A DNA stretch of 64,000 bases from Amycolatopsis jejuensis (GTDB lineage Bacteria; Actinomycetota; Actinomycetes; Mycobacteriales; Pseudonocardiaceae): assembly GCF_000717335.1 (NCBI RefSeq), contig NZ_JNYZ01000027.1:1-64000 (forward strand), written 5' to 3'. The notes under the pieces are model-generated. The model was not told the origin of the DNA, searched no databases, and saw only the letters and a program-made list of their open reading frames with translations. Shown piece after piece: positions 1 to 8,726 of this stretch. Made by a program: the position numbers and the translations under genes. Numbering within the stretch: position 1 is the stretch's first letter; each line of letters begins with the position of its first letter.

Positions 1-200
1 CAACTCCCTCCACAATGCGCAACGATCGATCACATCACAACAGCGACAACCGCTGCCCGTATCACCCCGTAACACCCCCACCCGACAACGTGACACCACC
101 GCACCCCTCCGACGGAAAAGGAAAATGAGCCGCCAACGTAAATGACGGCATGCCGAACTGCCGCGGCGGCAAGAGCCGCGCGGCAGTCACGGGAATGCAG
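1..200. other. Window edge, no gene seen
   Basis: These bases lie downstream of the PucR-type gene, which is read leftwards. The sequence is AC-rich at the very edge, and no open frame here has protein-like composition or a ribosome binding site. I see no clear terminator. Confidence 0.5.
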
Positions 201-1785
201 TTATTCAGCCGATACCGAAGCTCCCGCAGTGAGCCGATCCGCGAGCAATGCGACGTACAACGAGACCTGGTCTTCCGCACTCGACAGATCGACCCCGAGC
301 AGAGTCTCGATCCGGTGGAGCCGCCGATACAGCGCGGGTCGGCTGATCTGATGTCGTTGCGCGGTAATGCTCTTGTTGCCGTCCGTCGAAAGATACGTCC
401 ACAGCAGTTCCTGCAGATGCGATTCGGAGCCTGCCGTGGTGAGCGGGCCGAGCATGGCGCCGAGAAAACGGTGCAGGGCAGGCGTTGTCCCCAGCTGGGT
501 CAGGAGGACCCGGAGGCGGATGTCGACCAAACGCTGGGCACTCAACGGGATCAGTCCATGCCCGGCCTTGGCGACGAGCTCCGCCTCGCGGATCACCTCA
601 CCGAGTTCGGCAGGCTCGACGACCCGGTCGCACATCCCCACCGACACGGGATACGGCGCCACGTCGGCCACCCATTCGGCAATTCGCGTACGCAGTTCGC
701 CGACTGCCTCGGTGTCTCGTACCGCCAGCAGCATCGTCGCCGTGTCTTTCCGGTTCCCGAGCGCCAGGCTGCGGAGATCGAGGTCGTACACCAGCTTTGC
801 CGCGACTGCATTCAGCGAGTCGGCGCGGGGACCCGGAGTCCCGCCACCGGTGCGGCGCAGGGAAAGGGCAACTACGACGTCCGACATCCAGACCGGCCTG
901 CTGCAGCCGGATCGCGGCTTCGTCCGGCTCGAGCTGCCCGGCGATCAACGCGTGGAGCAGGTCGGCGCTGGAATCGTCGGACTGGTCTTTCCCGGGAGCC
1001 AGCATCCGGCGCACTGACACTGCCTCCGCCGCACGCTCCGCCAGCAGGACGCCACGCTGACGCGGGCCGGTGTAGCCGCACAGGACGAGCCGTCCCCACA
1101 TTCCTTCCGGACTGCCCACCTCCGCGGCCACCGAACCCGCGCGCTCCTTCGCGGAACCATCGCGCAGCGCCGGCCCCCGGGTGCGATACCAGAACTGCAC
1201 GGCATCGGCTCGCCGCCACGGACCGCTCTCCGCGGCCAGCAGTTTCCCCGCCGGACTTTCCAGTACGACCGGGCACCCGCCGTACTCCGCCGCCACGGCA
1301 AGGAGTTCACCCACCCGGGCACGGCTGCGCAGGGCTTTGGCGAACCGGGTCCGCAGCTCGTCGGACAGCGCCAGGTTGTCGACGTCCCGGTCGGCCAGCA
1401 TCCGCTGGACCCGCTCGGCCAGCTCGGTGACGCACAGCGACGGGTGGAGCGTGACCAACGCCAGCCGCTGGGCCCGGCACTCCTCGGCCAGCGCGCGGGC
1501 AGCCTCCGGCGACGCCGGTACCACCGCCGCGAACAGGGCAAGGGCCCCGCACTCGCCCAGCACACGTGCCAGGCGTCGCGCGCCGTCACAATCGCTGTCG
1601 AGCATGCTGCCGGTCGACAGCACGACGTCGCCGCGCCTCGTCGCCGCCGCACCGTCGAAAGTCTCCACGACCTGCAGCCAGCGCACGGCGCGCCGGATCG
1701 AGTCACTGCCGACAATGACCTCCGGTCGCCATCGGCGTAGCCAATCGGCCTCGAGAATCTCCGAAACGGTGACGGGTGTCTTCAT
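201..1785 (-). pseudogene. PucR-family transcriptional regulator, frameshifted
   Basis: The PucR family activates catabolic operons and reads a small-molecule cue through its N-terminal domain. The start at 1785 follows GGAGG by 7 bases. The first frame carries the PucR N-terminal domain (begins MKTPVTVSEILEADWL, then WLQVVETFDGAAATRRGDVVLSTG-type sequence) and a GGDEF-like middle, but degenerates after the residues QQAGLDVG near 880. The family-like sequence resumes in another frame from about 887 (VVVALSLRRTGG) and ends with the typical PucR C-terminal helix-turn-helix (ISRPALYRRLHRIETLLGVDL). So a single-base indel near 878-887 splits one gene of about 525 codons. It is divergent from a GntR gene and lies 1.7 kb from an amino-acid operon that it may once have controlled. 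A sequencing error would look the same. Confidence 0.75.
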
Positions 1786-1857
1786 TGACTGGCCTCCGCG
1801 ATCTGCCCGGCTGACGATCCAGCGCCCGGCCCCCATCCGTCCGATCGTAACGCTGAA

Positions 1858-1895
1858 CAATGATCGCTCATAGTGGCAGTTTTGTTCGATCATTG
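1858..1895. promoter_or_regulatory. Inverted repeat between divergent PucR and GntR genes
   Basis: Perfect 9-base arms CAATGATCG (1858-1866) and CGATCATTG (1887-1895) are separated by 20 bases. The repeat sits in the divergent promoter region, about 30 bases before the GntR start and 75 before the PucR start. It is a likely operator for one of the two regulators; which one binds is not visible from sequence. Confidence 0.55.
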
Positions 1896-1927
1896 CGCTT
1901 CCGGGTCCCACGGTTTACGCTCGGTGC

Positions 1928-2596
1928 ATGGCCCAGCACTCGTCTCCGCTGATGCGGGCACCCCTGCGTGACCAGATCCGCCAGCACCTGCTCGACGGCT
2001 TGATCTCGGGTCGCTGGCGGCCGGGAGACCGCATCGTCGAGCGCCAGGTCGCCGCCGAGCTCGACGTCAGCCAGGCGCCGGTCCGCGAGGCACTGCGCGA
2101 GCTCGAGACACTGCATCTCGTCACGTCCGCGCCGAACAAGGGCGCCCGGGTCCGCGAACTCGACCTCAAGGACGTCTTCGAGTACTACTCGGTCCGCGCC
2201 GCGCTGGAAGGGCTCGCCGCCGACCAGGCGGTGGTCCGCCTCGGCGGAGACGTCAGCTCACTGGAAACCCACCACGCGGCCATGCGCGCCGACGCCGACC
2301 ACGCCGACCTCGCCGCGCAGATCGGGCACGGGATCGCCTTCCACCGCGCCATCATGGAGGCCTCGGACAACGAGCTCGCCCTTGATCTGTGGGACGCCCT
2401 GAGCGTCGAAGTGTGGACCACCTTGTCCCTGCGCTTGTTCCGCGTCGACCTCCGGGTGAACGCCGACGACCACGAACCCATCATCGACGCCTTCCGCCGC
2501 CAGGACCCCGCGGTGGGCCGCCTGGTGCGCGACCATGTCATGTCCTACGGACCGAGCCGGGAAATCCTGCCCCGGGAGCGGGACGCCGATTCGTAG
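1928..2596 (+). CDS. GntR-family regulator, FCD-type ligand domain
   Basis: A 222-aa repressor-type protein. Residues about 10-75 form the GntR winged helix (LRDQIRQHLLDGLISGRWRP, then DVSQAPVREALRELE). Residues about 85-210 are an all-helical FCD-like effector domain of the FadR subfamily, with histidines at FHRAIMEASDN and near the C-terminus (RDHVMS) that bind metal or ligand in relatives. FCD regulators usually sense carboxylic or amino acids. It is divergent from the broken PucR gene with an inverted repeat between them. The neighbouring amino-acid racemase operon is the most plausible target, but that is inferred from position only. Confidence 0.85.
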   Translation: MAQHSSPLMRAPLRDQIRQHLLDGLISGRWRPGDRIVERQVAAELDVSQAPVREALRELETLHLVTSAPNKGARVRELDLKDVFEYYSVRAALEGLAADQAVVRLGGDVSSLETHHAAMRADADHADLAAQIGHGIAFHRAIMEASDNELALDLWDALSVEVWTTLSLRLFRVDLRVNADDHEPIIDAFRRQDPAVGRLVRDHVMSYGPSREILPRERDADS

Positions 2597-2615
2597 AACC
2601 GGTCCCAGAAGGCGA

Positions 2616-2635
2616 GGTACCGGCGTTCCGGTACC
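2616..2635. terminator. Small hairpin after the GntR gene
   Basis: GGTACCGG and CCGGTACC form a perfect 8-bp stem with loop CGTT, 20 bases after the GntR stop. There is no T-run, so it is an untypical terminator. The rest of 2597-2827 shows nothing further. Confidence 0.35.
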
Positions 2636-2827
2636 GGCTCGACCCGGCAGTTCCCACTACGGAGGAGCATGGCCGACGGGTGGGCGCTGTCGAATCGCGG
2701 CCACCGTGGCAGATCCGGGGCGGCGGGTTCGCCACTGGCCGACATCCTGCCGGGCAAATTGTCCGACGTCTTCCGCAGCCCGACCCCGCGGCGCGAGGTC
2801 CCGGAATCTTCCCGGACCTGGTCGGCG

Positions 2828-3208
2828 TCAGGCGGGGTCGACCCGTCGCCGCAGCAGGCAGAATACGTTCCCCTCCGGGTCGGCGAGAACGTGCCATGAT
2901 TCGTCGCCCGTCTGGCCGACGTCCGCTGGCGTGGCTCCGGCCGCGAGCAGCCGTGCCAGCTCCGCGTCCTGGTCCCGGTCGGTGGGATTCACGTCGAGGT
3001 GCAACGGCAGTTTCGCCGGTTTCGGATCGGTGCTGCGGCTGAGGATCAGGGTCGGCTGGGGGCCGCCGAAACCGGCGTCCGGCGGGCCGATCTCCAGGTC
3101 GTCGCCGTCCCAGCCGAGCTCGACGTAGCCGAGTACCGCACACCAGAAAGCCCCCAGCCGGGCCGGGTCGGCGCAGTCGAGGACGAGTTCGGTGATCCGG
3201 CAGGCCAT
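2828..3208 (-). CDS. VOC (glyoxalase/bleomycin-resistance fold) protein
   Basis: A 126-aa single-module VOC protein: N-terminal ITELVLDCADPARLGAFW, central LHLDVNPTDRDQDAELARLLAAGAT, and C-terminal WHVLADPEGNVFCLL. This is the pattern of actinobacterial glyoxalase-like proteins of about 120 aa that dimerise around a metal or ligand site. The true substrate of this subgroup is generally unknown. It stands alone on the minus strand, converging with the GntR gene. Confidence 0.85.
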   Translation of the reverse strand: MACRITELVLDCADPARLGAFWCAVLGYVELGWDGDDLEIGPPDAGFGGPQPTLILSRSTDPKPAKLPLHLDVNPTDRDQDAELARLLAAGATPADVGQTGDESWHVLADPEGNVFCLLRRRVDPA

Positions 3209-3469
3209 GTCCGCGACCCTACGACACCGGTACCGGTTCCGGCCCGAAACCGCCGCCGTAATGCGCTTCCCTCATCGCAGCGAGGTCGCTCAGCAGCAGG
3301 CGGCAGTGCGCGCGGCGGAATCGTGGCTGATGAGGCGCCCGCGGGTGATTCTCCGACCGGCGCTTTGTCCGGGCGGATGGACCGGCCGCCCCGGATTCGT
3401 CGGCCGGTACGAACGGACCGCCCCCGAAACCTCCTAGGGTCGCCAGGAGCGAGGCGAGGAGGGAAAGCA

Positions 3470-4957
3470 ATGCCGACACTGCTGCGGGGCGGCCGGGTCG
3501 TCGACCCGGCGACCGGGTTCGACGGACCGGCCGACGTGCTGATTTCCGGGGACGTTTCCGGGGGCAAGGTCGCCGCCGTCGGGCCGGGGCTGCCTGCCGC
3601 GCCGGACCAGGTGGAGATCGACGTTTCGGGGTACGTCGTCGGGCCGGGGTTCGTCGATCTGCACAGCCACGTCCACACCATCGCGGGTCAGCGGCTGCAG
3701 GCGATGGACGGCGTCACCACGGCACTCGACCTCGAAGCCGGTCTGATGCCGCTCGAACGCGCGTACGCCGAGGCTGCCGCGGCCGGGCGTCCGCTGCACT
3801 ACGGCTTTTCGGCGTCCTGGGGTTCGGCGCGGGCCAAGGTGCTCGCCGGGATCGAGCCGGACGCCGACATCGACAGCGGGCTCGCCGTGCTCGGCAACCC
3901 GGAGTGGCAGCGGTCGTCGTCGAAGGCCGAGCTGACTGCCTGGCTGTCGCTGCTCGAAGGGGAGCTGGCGGCGGCTGCGCTCGGCATCGGCGTGCTGCTC
4001 GGGTACGCCCCATTCAGCGACCCGGCCGAGTTCCTGGCGCTGTCCCGGCTGGCGAAGGAGGCCGGCGCGCCGACGTACACGCACGTCCGCGAGCTCGTCG
4101 AGGTCGACCCGGCCATCCCGGTCGACGGGTCGCAGGAAATCGCGATCGCCGCGGCCGAGACCGGCGCCGCGATGCACCACTGTCACGTCAACAGCACGTC
4201 CGGCCAGCACGTCGACCGGGTGCTCGCCGCGCTGGACGCCGGTCGTTCCGCCGGGTCGCGGGTCACCGTCGAGGCGTATCCGTACGGCGCGGGCAGCACC
4301 GCGGTCGGCGCGGCCTTCCTTTCGCCCGAGCGGCTCAAGATGAAGGGCCTCGACGCGACGCGCGTACTGCTGCTCGAAACCGGGGAACGCATTGCCGACG
4401 AAGGCCGTCTGCAGCAAGTACGCGCCGAGAACCCGGGCGCGCCATGCATTCTCGAGTTCCTCGACGAGGGAAACCCGAAGGACATCGCCCTATTGCACCG
4501 GGCGCTCGCGTTCCCCGATTCGATCGTCGCGAGCGACGCCATGCCGGTGTACTGGCGTGATGGCGCCAACGAATCCACCGTCTGGCCATTACCACCCGGT
4601 GGCGCAACGCATCCGCGTACCGCCGGGACATTCGCCAAGGCGCTGCGGCTGATGGTGCGCGAAAGCGGGGCCTGGACCTGGCTGGAAGCGTTCCGCCGCT
4701 GCTCGTACCTGCCCGCGCGGGTCCTCGACGAGGTCGCACCCGGCGCACGCACGAAAGGCCGGCTGGACGTGGGTGCGGACGCCGACATCGTCGTCCTCGA
4801 CCCGGCCACCATCACCGACACCGCCACGTACTTCGACTCGACCCGGCCCTCGGCCGGCGTCCGGCACCTGTTCGTCTCGGGCACCCCGGTGGTGCGCGAC
4901 GGGCAGCTGCTCACCGACGCGTTCCCGGGCCGTCCGCTGCGGGGTGAGCCGCGGTGA
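3470..4957 (+). CDS. Amidohydrolase, N-acyl-D-amino-acid deacylase family
   Basis: A 495-aa metal-dependent amidohydrolase of the D-aminoacylase type, which cleaves the N-acyl group from N-acyl-D-amino acids. Visible marks are the small beta-sandwich N-terminus (LLRGGRVVDPATG), the HxH metal motif in DLHSHVH, HCHVNSTSGQH, the barrel Asp in SDAMP, and the C-terminal GRLDVGADADIVVLDP strand. The start at 3470 is chosen because GGAGGG lies 6 bases upstream; the open frame runs further up without family similarity. It is the first gene of an operon with a 4-base overlap to the M20 gene. Together with the racemase it suggests handling of N-acyl amino acids of both configurations. Confidence 0.85.
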   Translation: MPTLLRGGRVVDPATGFDGPADVLISGDVSGGKVAAVGPGLPAAPDQVEIDVSGYVVGPGFVDLHSHVHTIAGQRLQAMDGVTTALDLEAGLMPLERAYAEAAAAGRPLHYGFSASWGSARAKVLAGIEPDADIDSGLAVLGNPEWQRSSSKAELTAWLSLLEGELAAAALGIGVLLGYAPFSDPAEFLALSRLAKEAGAPTYTHVRELVEVDPAIPVDGSQEIAIAAAETGAAMHHCHVNSTSGQHVDRVLAALDAGRSAGSRVTVEAYPYGAGSTAVGAAFLSPERLKMKGLDATRVLLLETGERIADEGRLQQVRAENPGAPCILEFLDEGNPKDIALLHRALAFPDSIVASDAMPVYWRDGANESTVWPLPPGGATHPRTAGTFAKALRLMVRESGAWTWLEAFRRCSYLPARVLDEVAPGARTKGRLDVGADADIVVLDPATITDTATYFDSTRPSAGVRHLFVSGTPVVRDGQLLTDAFPGRPLRGEPR

Positions 4958-6105
4958 CCGAATTCGACGTGCACGCACTGGTCCGCGACATCGAAACACT
5001 GGTGACCTGCGAATCCCCATCAGCCGACCTGGCTGCGGTCGCGCACAGCGCCGACGTCCTGGCCGAACTCGGCCGGTCGCTGCTCGGCGTCGAGCCGGAA
5101 CGAATCGTCCTCGACGGCCGTACCCACCTGCGCTGGCGATTCGGCGACGGACCGGCGCGCGTACTGCTGCTCGGCCACCACGACACGGTCTGGCCCATGG
5201 GATCGCTTGCGACGCACCCGTTTTCGGTGCAGGACGGCGTCTTACGCGGTCCGGGTTGCTTCGACATGAAGGCCGGGGTCGTGATGGCGCTGCACGCTGC
5301 CGCGTCGCTGACCGACCGCAGTGGAGTGTCCATTTTGGTCACCGGAGACGAGGAGCTCGGCTCGCCGTCGTCGCGGGAACTGATCGAGGAGACGGCCCGC
5401 GGGTGCGCCGCGACGTTCGTGCTGGAGGCCTCGGCCGACGGCGGCGCGATCAAAACTCGCCGCAAAGGCGTTTCGCACTACCGGATCGAGGTGCTCGGCC
5501 GCGCCGCGCACGCCGGGCTCGAACCCGAGAAGGGGATCAACGCCGGAATCGAGCTCTCGCACCAGATCCTCGCCGTGGCCGCGCTCGCCGACGCCGAGCG
5601 GGGGACCTCGGTCGTGCCCACCCTGGCGCAGGCCGGGACCACGATCAACACCGTGCCCGCAGCCGCCGCGGTCGAGGTCAATGCCCGGCTGTGGGACGAG
5701 GAGGAGCAGCTTCGCGTCGACCGCGCGGTCCGCGCGTTGCAACCGGTGCTGCCCGGCGCGGAAATCCGGATCGCCGGCGGGATCAACCGGGCTCCGCTGG
5801 ACGGCGAATCGTCCGCGGCATTGTTCGAGCTGGCCCAGGAATTGTCGGCGGAACTCGGTCTTCCCGCTTTGTCCTCAGCGTCGGTCGGCGGTGCTTCGGA
5901 CGGCAATTACACCGCGGGAATGGGAATTCCGACCCTCGACGGTCTCGGCGCGGTCGGTGGCGGGGCCCATGCGGATCACGAACACGTGCTCGTCGAAGAA
6001 TTGCCGCGGCGGACGGCATTGCTGGCCGCGCTCGTGGAAAACGTACTGGAAAATCCGTCCGGCCCGACGAATCCGGCGGGTGTTTCTGGTCGAGCGCGAC
6101 CATGA
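4954..6105 (+). CDS. M20-family metallopeptidase / N-acyl-amino-acid hydrolase
   Basis: A 383-aa M20 zinc hydrolase (ArgE/DapE/carboxypeptidase G2 group). The di-zinc set is intact: GHHDTVWP near residue 73, CFDMKAG near 103, DEELGS with the catalytic and bridging glutamates near 131, EAS near 158, and HADHEH near the C-terminus. The GTG start overlaps the previous stop as GTGA. In the Geobacillus pathway described with N-succinylamino-acid racemase, an M20 enzyme removes the succinyl group from the L-isomer. The position directly between an acyltransferase, a racemase and a deacylase supports that role here. The exact acyl group is unknown. Confidence 0.88.
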   Translation: MTEFDVHALVRDIETLVTCESPSADLAAVAHSADVLAELGRSLLGVEPERIVLDGRTHLRWRFGDGPARVLLLGHHDTVWPMGSLATHPFSVQDGVLRGPGCFDMKAGVVMALHAAASLTDRSGVSILVTGDEELGSPSSRELIEETARGCAATFVLEASADGGAIKTRRKGVSHYRIEVLGRAAHAGLEPEKGINAGIELSHQILAVAALADAERGTSVVPTLAQAGTTINTVPAAAAVEVNARLWDEEEQLRVDRAVRALQPVLPGAEIRIAGGINRAPLDGESSAALFELAQELSAELGLPALSSASVGGASDGNYTAGMGIPTLDGLGAVGGGAHADHEHVLVEELPRRTALLAALVENVLENPSGPTNPAGVSGRARP

Positions 6106-6136
6106 CTCCACCGGTGAGCCGCGAAAGAATTGTCCC

Positions 6137-7012
6137 GTGACGAATCTTGCGATGAACACGGGACGGCCGGTCGCGCCGGAAATGCGTGCCGAGGCGGTGG
6201 CGGCGGCGCTGGCCGCAGCCGCTGCCTCGCAGGTCGAGGTCCGGGAGATCTCCGAGATCGCCGAACTTGCCGCCGTCGCGCAGCTTTTCGACTCGATCTG
6301 GCAGTCCGCCATCGGACCGGTCACCAGGGAAATGCTGCGGGCGTTGCAGGCCGCCGGGAATTATGTCGCCGGTGCGTTTGCCGGCGGGGAATTGCTGGGT
6401 GCGTGCGTCGGGTTCTTCGGAAACCCCGGAAAAGGCAGCCTGCACAGTCACATCGCGGGTGTTTCGAAGACGGGTGCGGGCCGCGGAATCGGCTCTGCCC
6501 TGAAACTGCATCAGCGCGCCTGGGCATTGGCGCAGGGGGTTTCGGCAATCGGCTGGACGTTCGATCCGCTCGTCCGCCGCAATGCGTATTTCAACCTCGG
6601 CAAACTCGGCGCGGTTCCGGCGGCGTACGTGCGTGACTTCTACGGACCGATGGACGACGGCATCAACGGGGCAGGCGACACCGACCGGCTGATGGTGACC
6701 TGGGACCTCACGAGCCCGGCGGTCTGTGCGGCGGCCGCCGGGAAAACGGTGCGGATGGACGTGCCCGAGAGCGCCGCCGCGGCGCTCTCGGTGGACGCGG
6801 ACGGCGGCCCGCTCATCGCGTCCACGGACGCGCCGGTGGTACGCATCGCCGTCCCACCGGACATCGAAAGCTTGCGCCGCACCGATCCCCGCCGCGCCGC
6901 GGCGTGGCGGGCCGCGCTGCGCGAAGTGCTCGGCGGGCGGATGGCCGCCGGGGGCCGGGTCACCGGGTTCGACCGGGCCGGCTGGTACGTGATTGCCAAG
7001 GAGGACCAGTGA
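6137..7012 (+). CDS. GNAT-superfamily acyltransferase (COG3375 type)
   Basis: About 291 aa. A GNAT fold covers roughly residues 30-190: AQLFDSIW, a core with HSHIAGVSKTGAGRGIGSAL (the acyl-CoA-binding R/Q-x-x-G-x-G/A region), and IGWTFDPLVRRNAYFNLGKLG, a signature of the COG3375 group. The C-terminal part is a less conserved domain. A related protein in Geobacillus acts as D-amino-acid N-succinyltransferase next to N-succinylamino-acid racemase; the same reaction is inferred here. The GTG at 6137 and ATG at 6152 are both possible starts and neither has a strong ribosome site. The stop overlaps the racemase start (GTGA). Confidence 0.82.
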   Translation: MTNLAMNTGRPVAPEMRAEAVAAALAAAAASQVEVREISEIAELAAVAQLFDSIWQSAIGPVTREMLRALQAAGNYVAGAFAGGELLGACVGFFGNPGKGSLHSHIAGVSKTGAGRGIGSALKLHQRAWALAQGVSAIGWTFDPLVRRNAYFNLGKLGAVPAAYVRDFYGPMDDGINGAGDTDRLMVTWDLTSPAVCAAAAGKTVRMDVPESAAAALSVDADGGPLIASTDAPVVRIAVPPDIESLRRTDPRRAAAWRAALREVLGGRMAAGGRVTGFDRAGWYVIAKEDQ

Positions 7013-8115
7013 AACTCAGCGGTGTGGAAGTGCGCCGGGTGCGGATGCCGCTCGTGGCCCCGTTCCGGACTTCGTTCGGTACCCAGTTCGAACGCGAGCT
7101 CCTGCTCCTGCGGGCGGTGACGCCGGCCGGCGAGGGCTGGGGCGAATGCGTCACGATGCCCGGTCCGCTGTATTCGGCGGAGTACAACGACGGCGCCGAG
7201 CACGTGCTGCGCCACCACCTGGTCCCGGCGCTGCTCGCGGCCGACGATCTCACCGCGGCGAAGGTGACGCCGCTGCTGGCGAAGTTCAAGGGCCACCGGA
7301 TGGCCAAGGGCGCACTGGAGATGGCGGTGCTCGACGTCGAGCTCCGCGCGCACGACCGGTCATTTGCCGCGGAACTCGGGTCGGTGCGCGATTCCGTGCC
7401 GTGCGGCGTGTCGGTCGGGATCATGGACACCATCCCCCAGCTGCTCGACGCCGTCGGCGGATACCTCGACGACGGCTACGTACGCATCAAGCTGAAGATC
7501 GAACCGGGCTGGGACGTCGAGCCGGTGCGCGCGGTCCGCGAGCGGTTCGGCGACGACGTGCTGCTGCAGGTCGACGCGAACACCGCGTACACCTTGGGCG
7601 ACGCACCCCAGCTGGCCCGGCTCGACCCGTTCGGCCTGCTGCTGATCGAGCAGCCGCTGGAGGAGGAAGACGTGCTCGGGCACGCCGAGCTGGCCCGCCG
7701 TATCGCCACGCCGATCTGCCTCGACGAGACGATCGTGTCGGCGCGCGCCGCGGCGGACGCGATCAAGCTCGGCGCCTGCCAGATCGTGAACATCAAGCCC
7801 GGCCGCGTCGGCGGGTACCTGGAAGCCCGCCGGGTGCACGACGTGTGCACGGCGCACGCGGTTCCGGTGTGGTGCGGCGGGATGGTCGAGACCGGCCTCG
7901 GCCGGGCGGCGAACGTCGCGCTGGCCTCGCTGCCGGGCTTCACGCTGCCCGGTGACACGTCGGCGTCGGATCGCTTCTACCGCACCGATATCACCGAGCC
8001 GTTCGTGCTGGAGAACGGGTACCTGCCGGTGCCGACGGGGCCGGGACTCGGCGTGACGCCGGTGCCGGAGCTGCTCGAAGAGGTCACGACCGAAAAGGTG
8101 TGGATCGGCGCGTAG
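7009..8115 (+). CDS. N-acylamino-acid racemase / o-succinylbenzoate synthase (enolase superfamily)
   Basis: A 368-aa enolase-superfamily enzyme that racemises N-acyl (best N-succinyl) amino acids, often with o-succinylbenzoate synthase side activity. The KxK catalytic pair falls at K161/K163 (IKLKIEP), metal ligands at D189 (QVDAN), E214 (LIEQPL) and D239 (CLDET), and the second base at K263 (NIKPGR). These are the same positions as in the characterised Amycolatopsis enzyme, which this protein closely matches along its length. GTG start with AAGGAG 4 bases upstream, overlapping the GNAT stop. No other menaquinone gene is nearby, so amino-acid racemisation rather than menaquinone synthesis is the likelier role. 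Confidence 0.95.
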   Translation: MKLSGVEVRRVRMPLVAPFRTSFGTQFERELLLLRAVTPAGEGWGECVTMPGPLYSAEYNDGAEHVLRHHLVPALLAADDLTAAKVTPLLAKFKGHRMAKGALEMAVLDVELRAHDRSFAAELGSVRDSVPCGVSVGIMDTIPQLLDAVGGYLDDGYVRIKLKIEPGWDVEPVRAVRERFGDDVLLQVDANTAYTLGDAPQLARLDPFGLLLIEQPLEEEDVLGHAELARRIATPICLDETIVSARAAADAIKLGACQIVNIKPGRVGGYLEARRVHDVCTAHAVPVWCGGMVETGLGRAANVALASLPGFTLPGDTSASDRFYRTDITEPFVLENGYLPVPTGPGLGVTPVPELLEEVTTEKVWIGA

Positions 8116-8688
8116 TCACGTGCTTTCGACGTACCGGCGCACCTTCTCGACGAAGTCCGAGTAATTGGGCTTGGCGACCACGGTCGGGCTCTCGCCCTGC
8201 GAGTAGTGGATCTGGTCCGGGCAGTCCGGGTAGCCCTTGAGGTCGAAAGTCCCGAGCAGCCGCCGGGAATCGGCCTCGTAGACCCGGTAGTCGTACCGGG
8301 TGTCGATGACGCGGGCCGTGACCGGCGCACCCGAGCCGAAGTACGCCCCGCAGGTGTTGGTGCCGCCGGTCAGCTCGGTCTGGTACTGGCACACCACCAC
8401 CTGCACCTTCCGGTCCGGCGCGATCCAGGCGGGCTGGTATTTCGTGAGCTGGTCGCGGAGGCCGCTGGTGCCGCCGTCGCCGGAGAGCTCGATCCGGTAC
8501 GGCGCGGGGCCGGTCCGCGGTGCGGTGCGTCCGTCGAGCTGTGAGTGCTCCGGCGGCCGGCCGTTGTCGGCGGCGGGCGGGCAGAACGACGACGCTTGCG
8601 GCGGGGCCGGGGAGCTGCCCTGCCCGACGACCACCAGCACCACGACGAACGCCACGACGGCAAGAACGGCCCCGACGATCCGGCTCAT
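8116..8688 (-). CDS. Hypothetical secreted or membrane-anchored protein
   Basis: 190 aa. One strongly hydrophobic segment at residues 4-23 (a run of V/A/L) is a signal anchor or signal peptide. It is followed by a proline-rich linker and a globular part with four cysteines (SFCP, VVCQY, TCGAY, DCPDQ) that could form two disulfides outside the cell. I do not recognise the family. The gene converges with the racemase operon and their stop codons abut. The start at 8688 gives the short basic N-terminus MSR expected before the anchor. Confidence 0.7.
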   Translation of the reverse strand: MSRIVGAVLAVVAFVVVLVVVGQGSSPAPPQASSFCPPAADNGRPPEHSQLDGRTAPRTGPAPYRIELSGDGGTSGLRDQLTKYQPAWIAPDRKVQVVVCQYQTELTGGTNTCGAYFGSGAPVTARVIDTRYDYRVYEADSRRLLGTFDLKGYPDCPDQIHYSQGESPTVVAKPNYSDFVEKVRRYVEST

Positions 8689-8726
8689 CCGCAAACCGTA
8701 GCCGGATCGCCGGGGACCCGTCCCGC

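Noticed and set aside
150..1430. 426-codon plus-strand frame opposite the PucR gene
   Set aside because: Antisense shadow of GC-rich coding DNA; the minus strand shows clear PucR domains and a good ribosome site.
2545..2757. 70-codon minus-strand frame between GntR and VOC genes
   Set aside because: Overlaps the GntR 3' end and the hairpin, with no ribosome site or recognisable family.
7009..8115. Menaquinone o-succinylbenzoate synthase (menC) as the main role
   Set aside because: The fold and residues fit both, but no other menaquinone gene is near and the operon is full of N-acyl-amino-acid enzymes.
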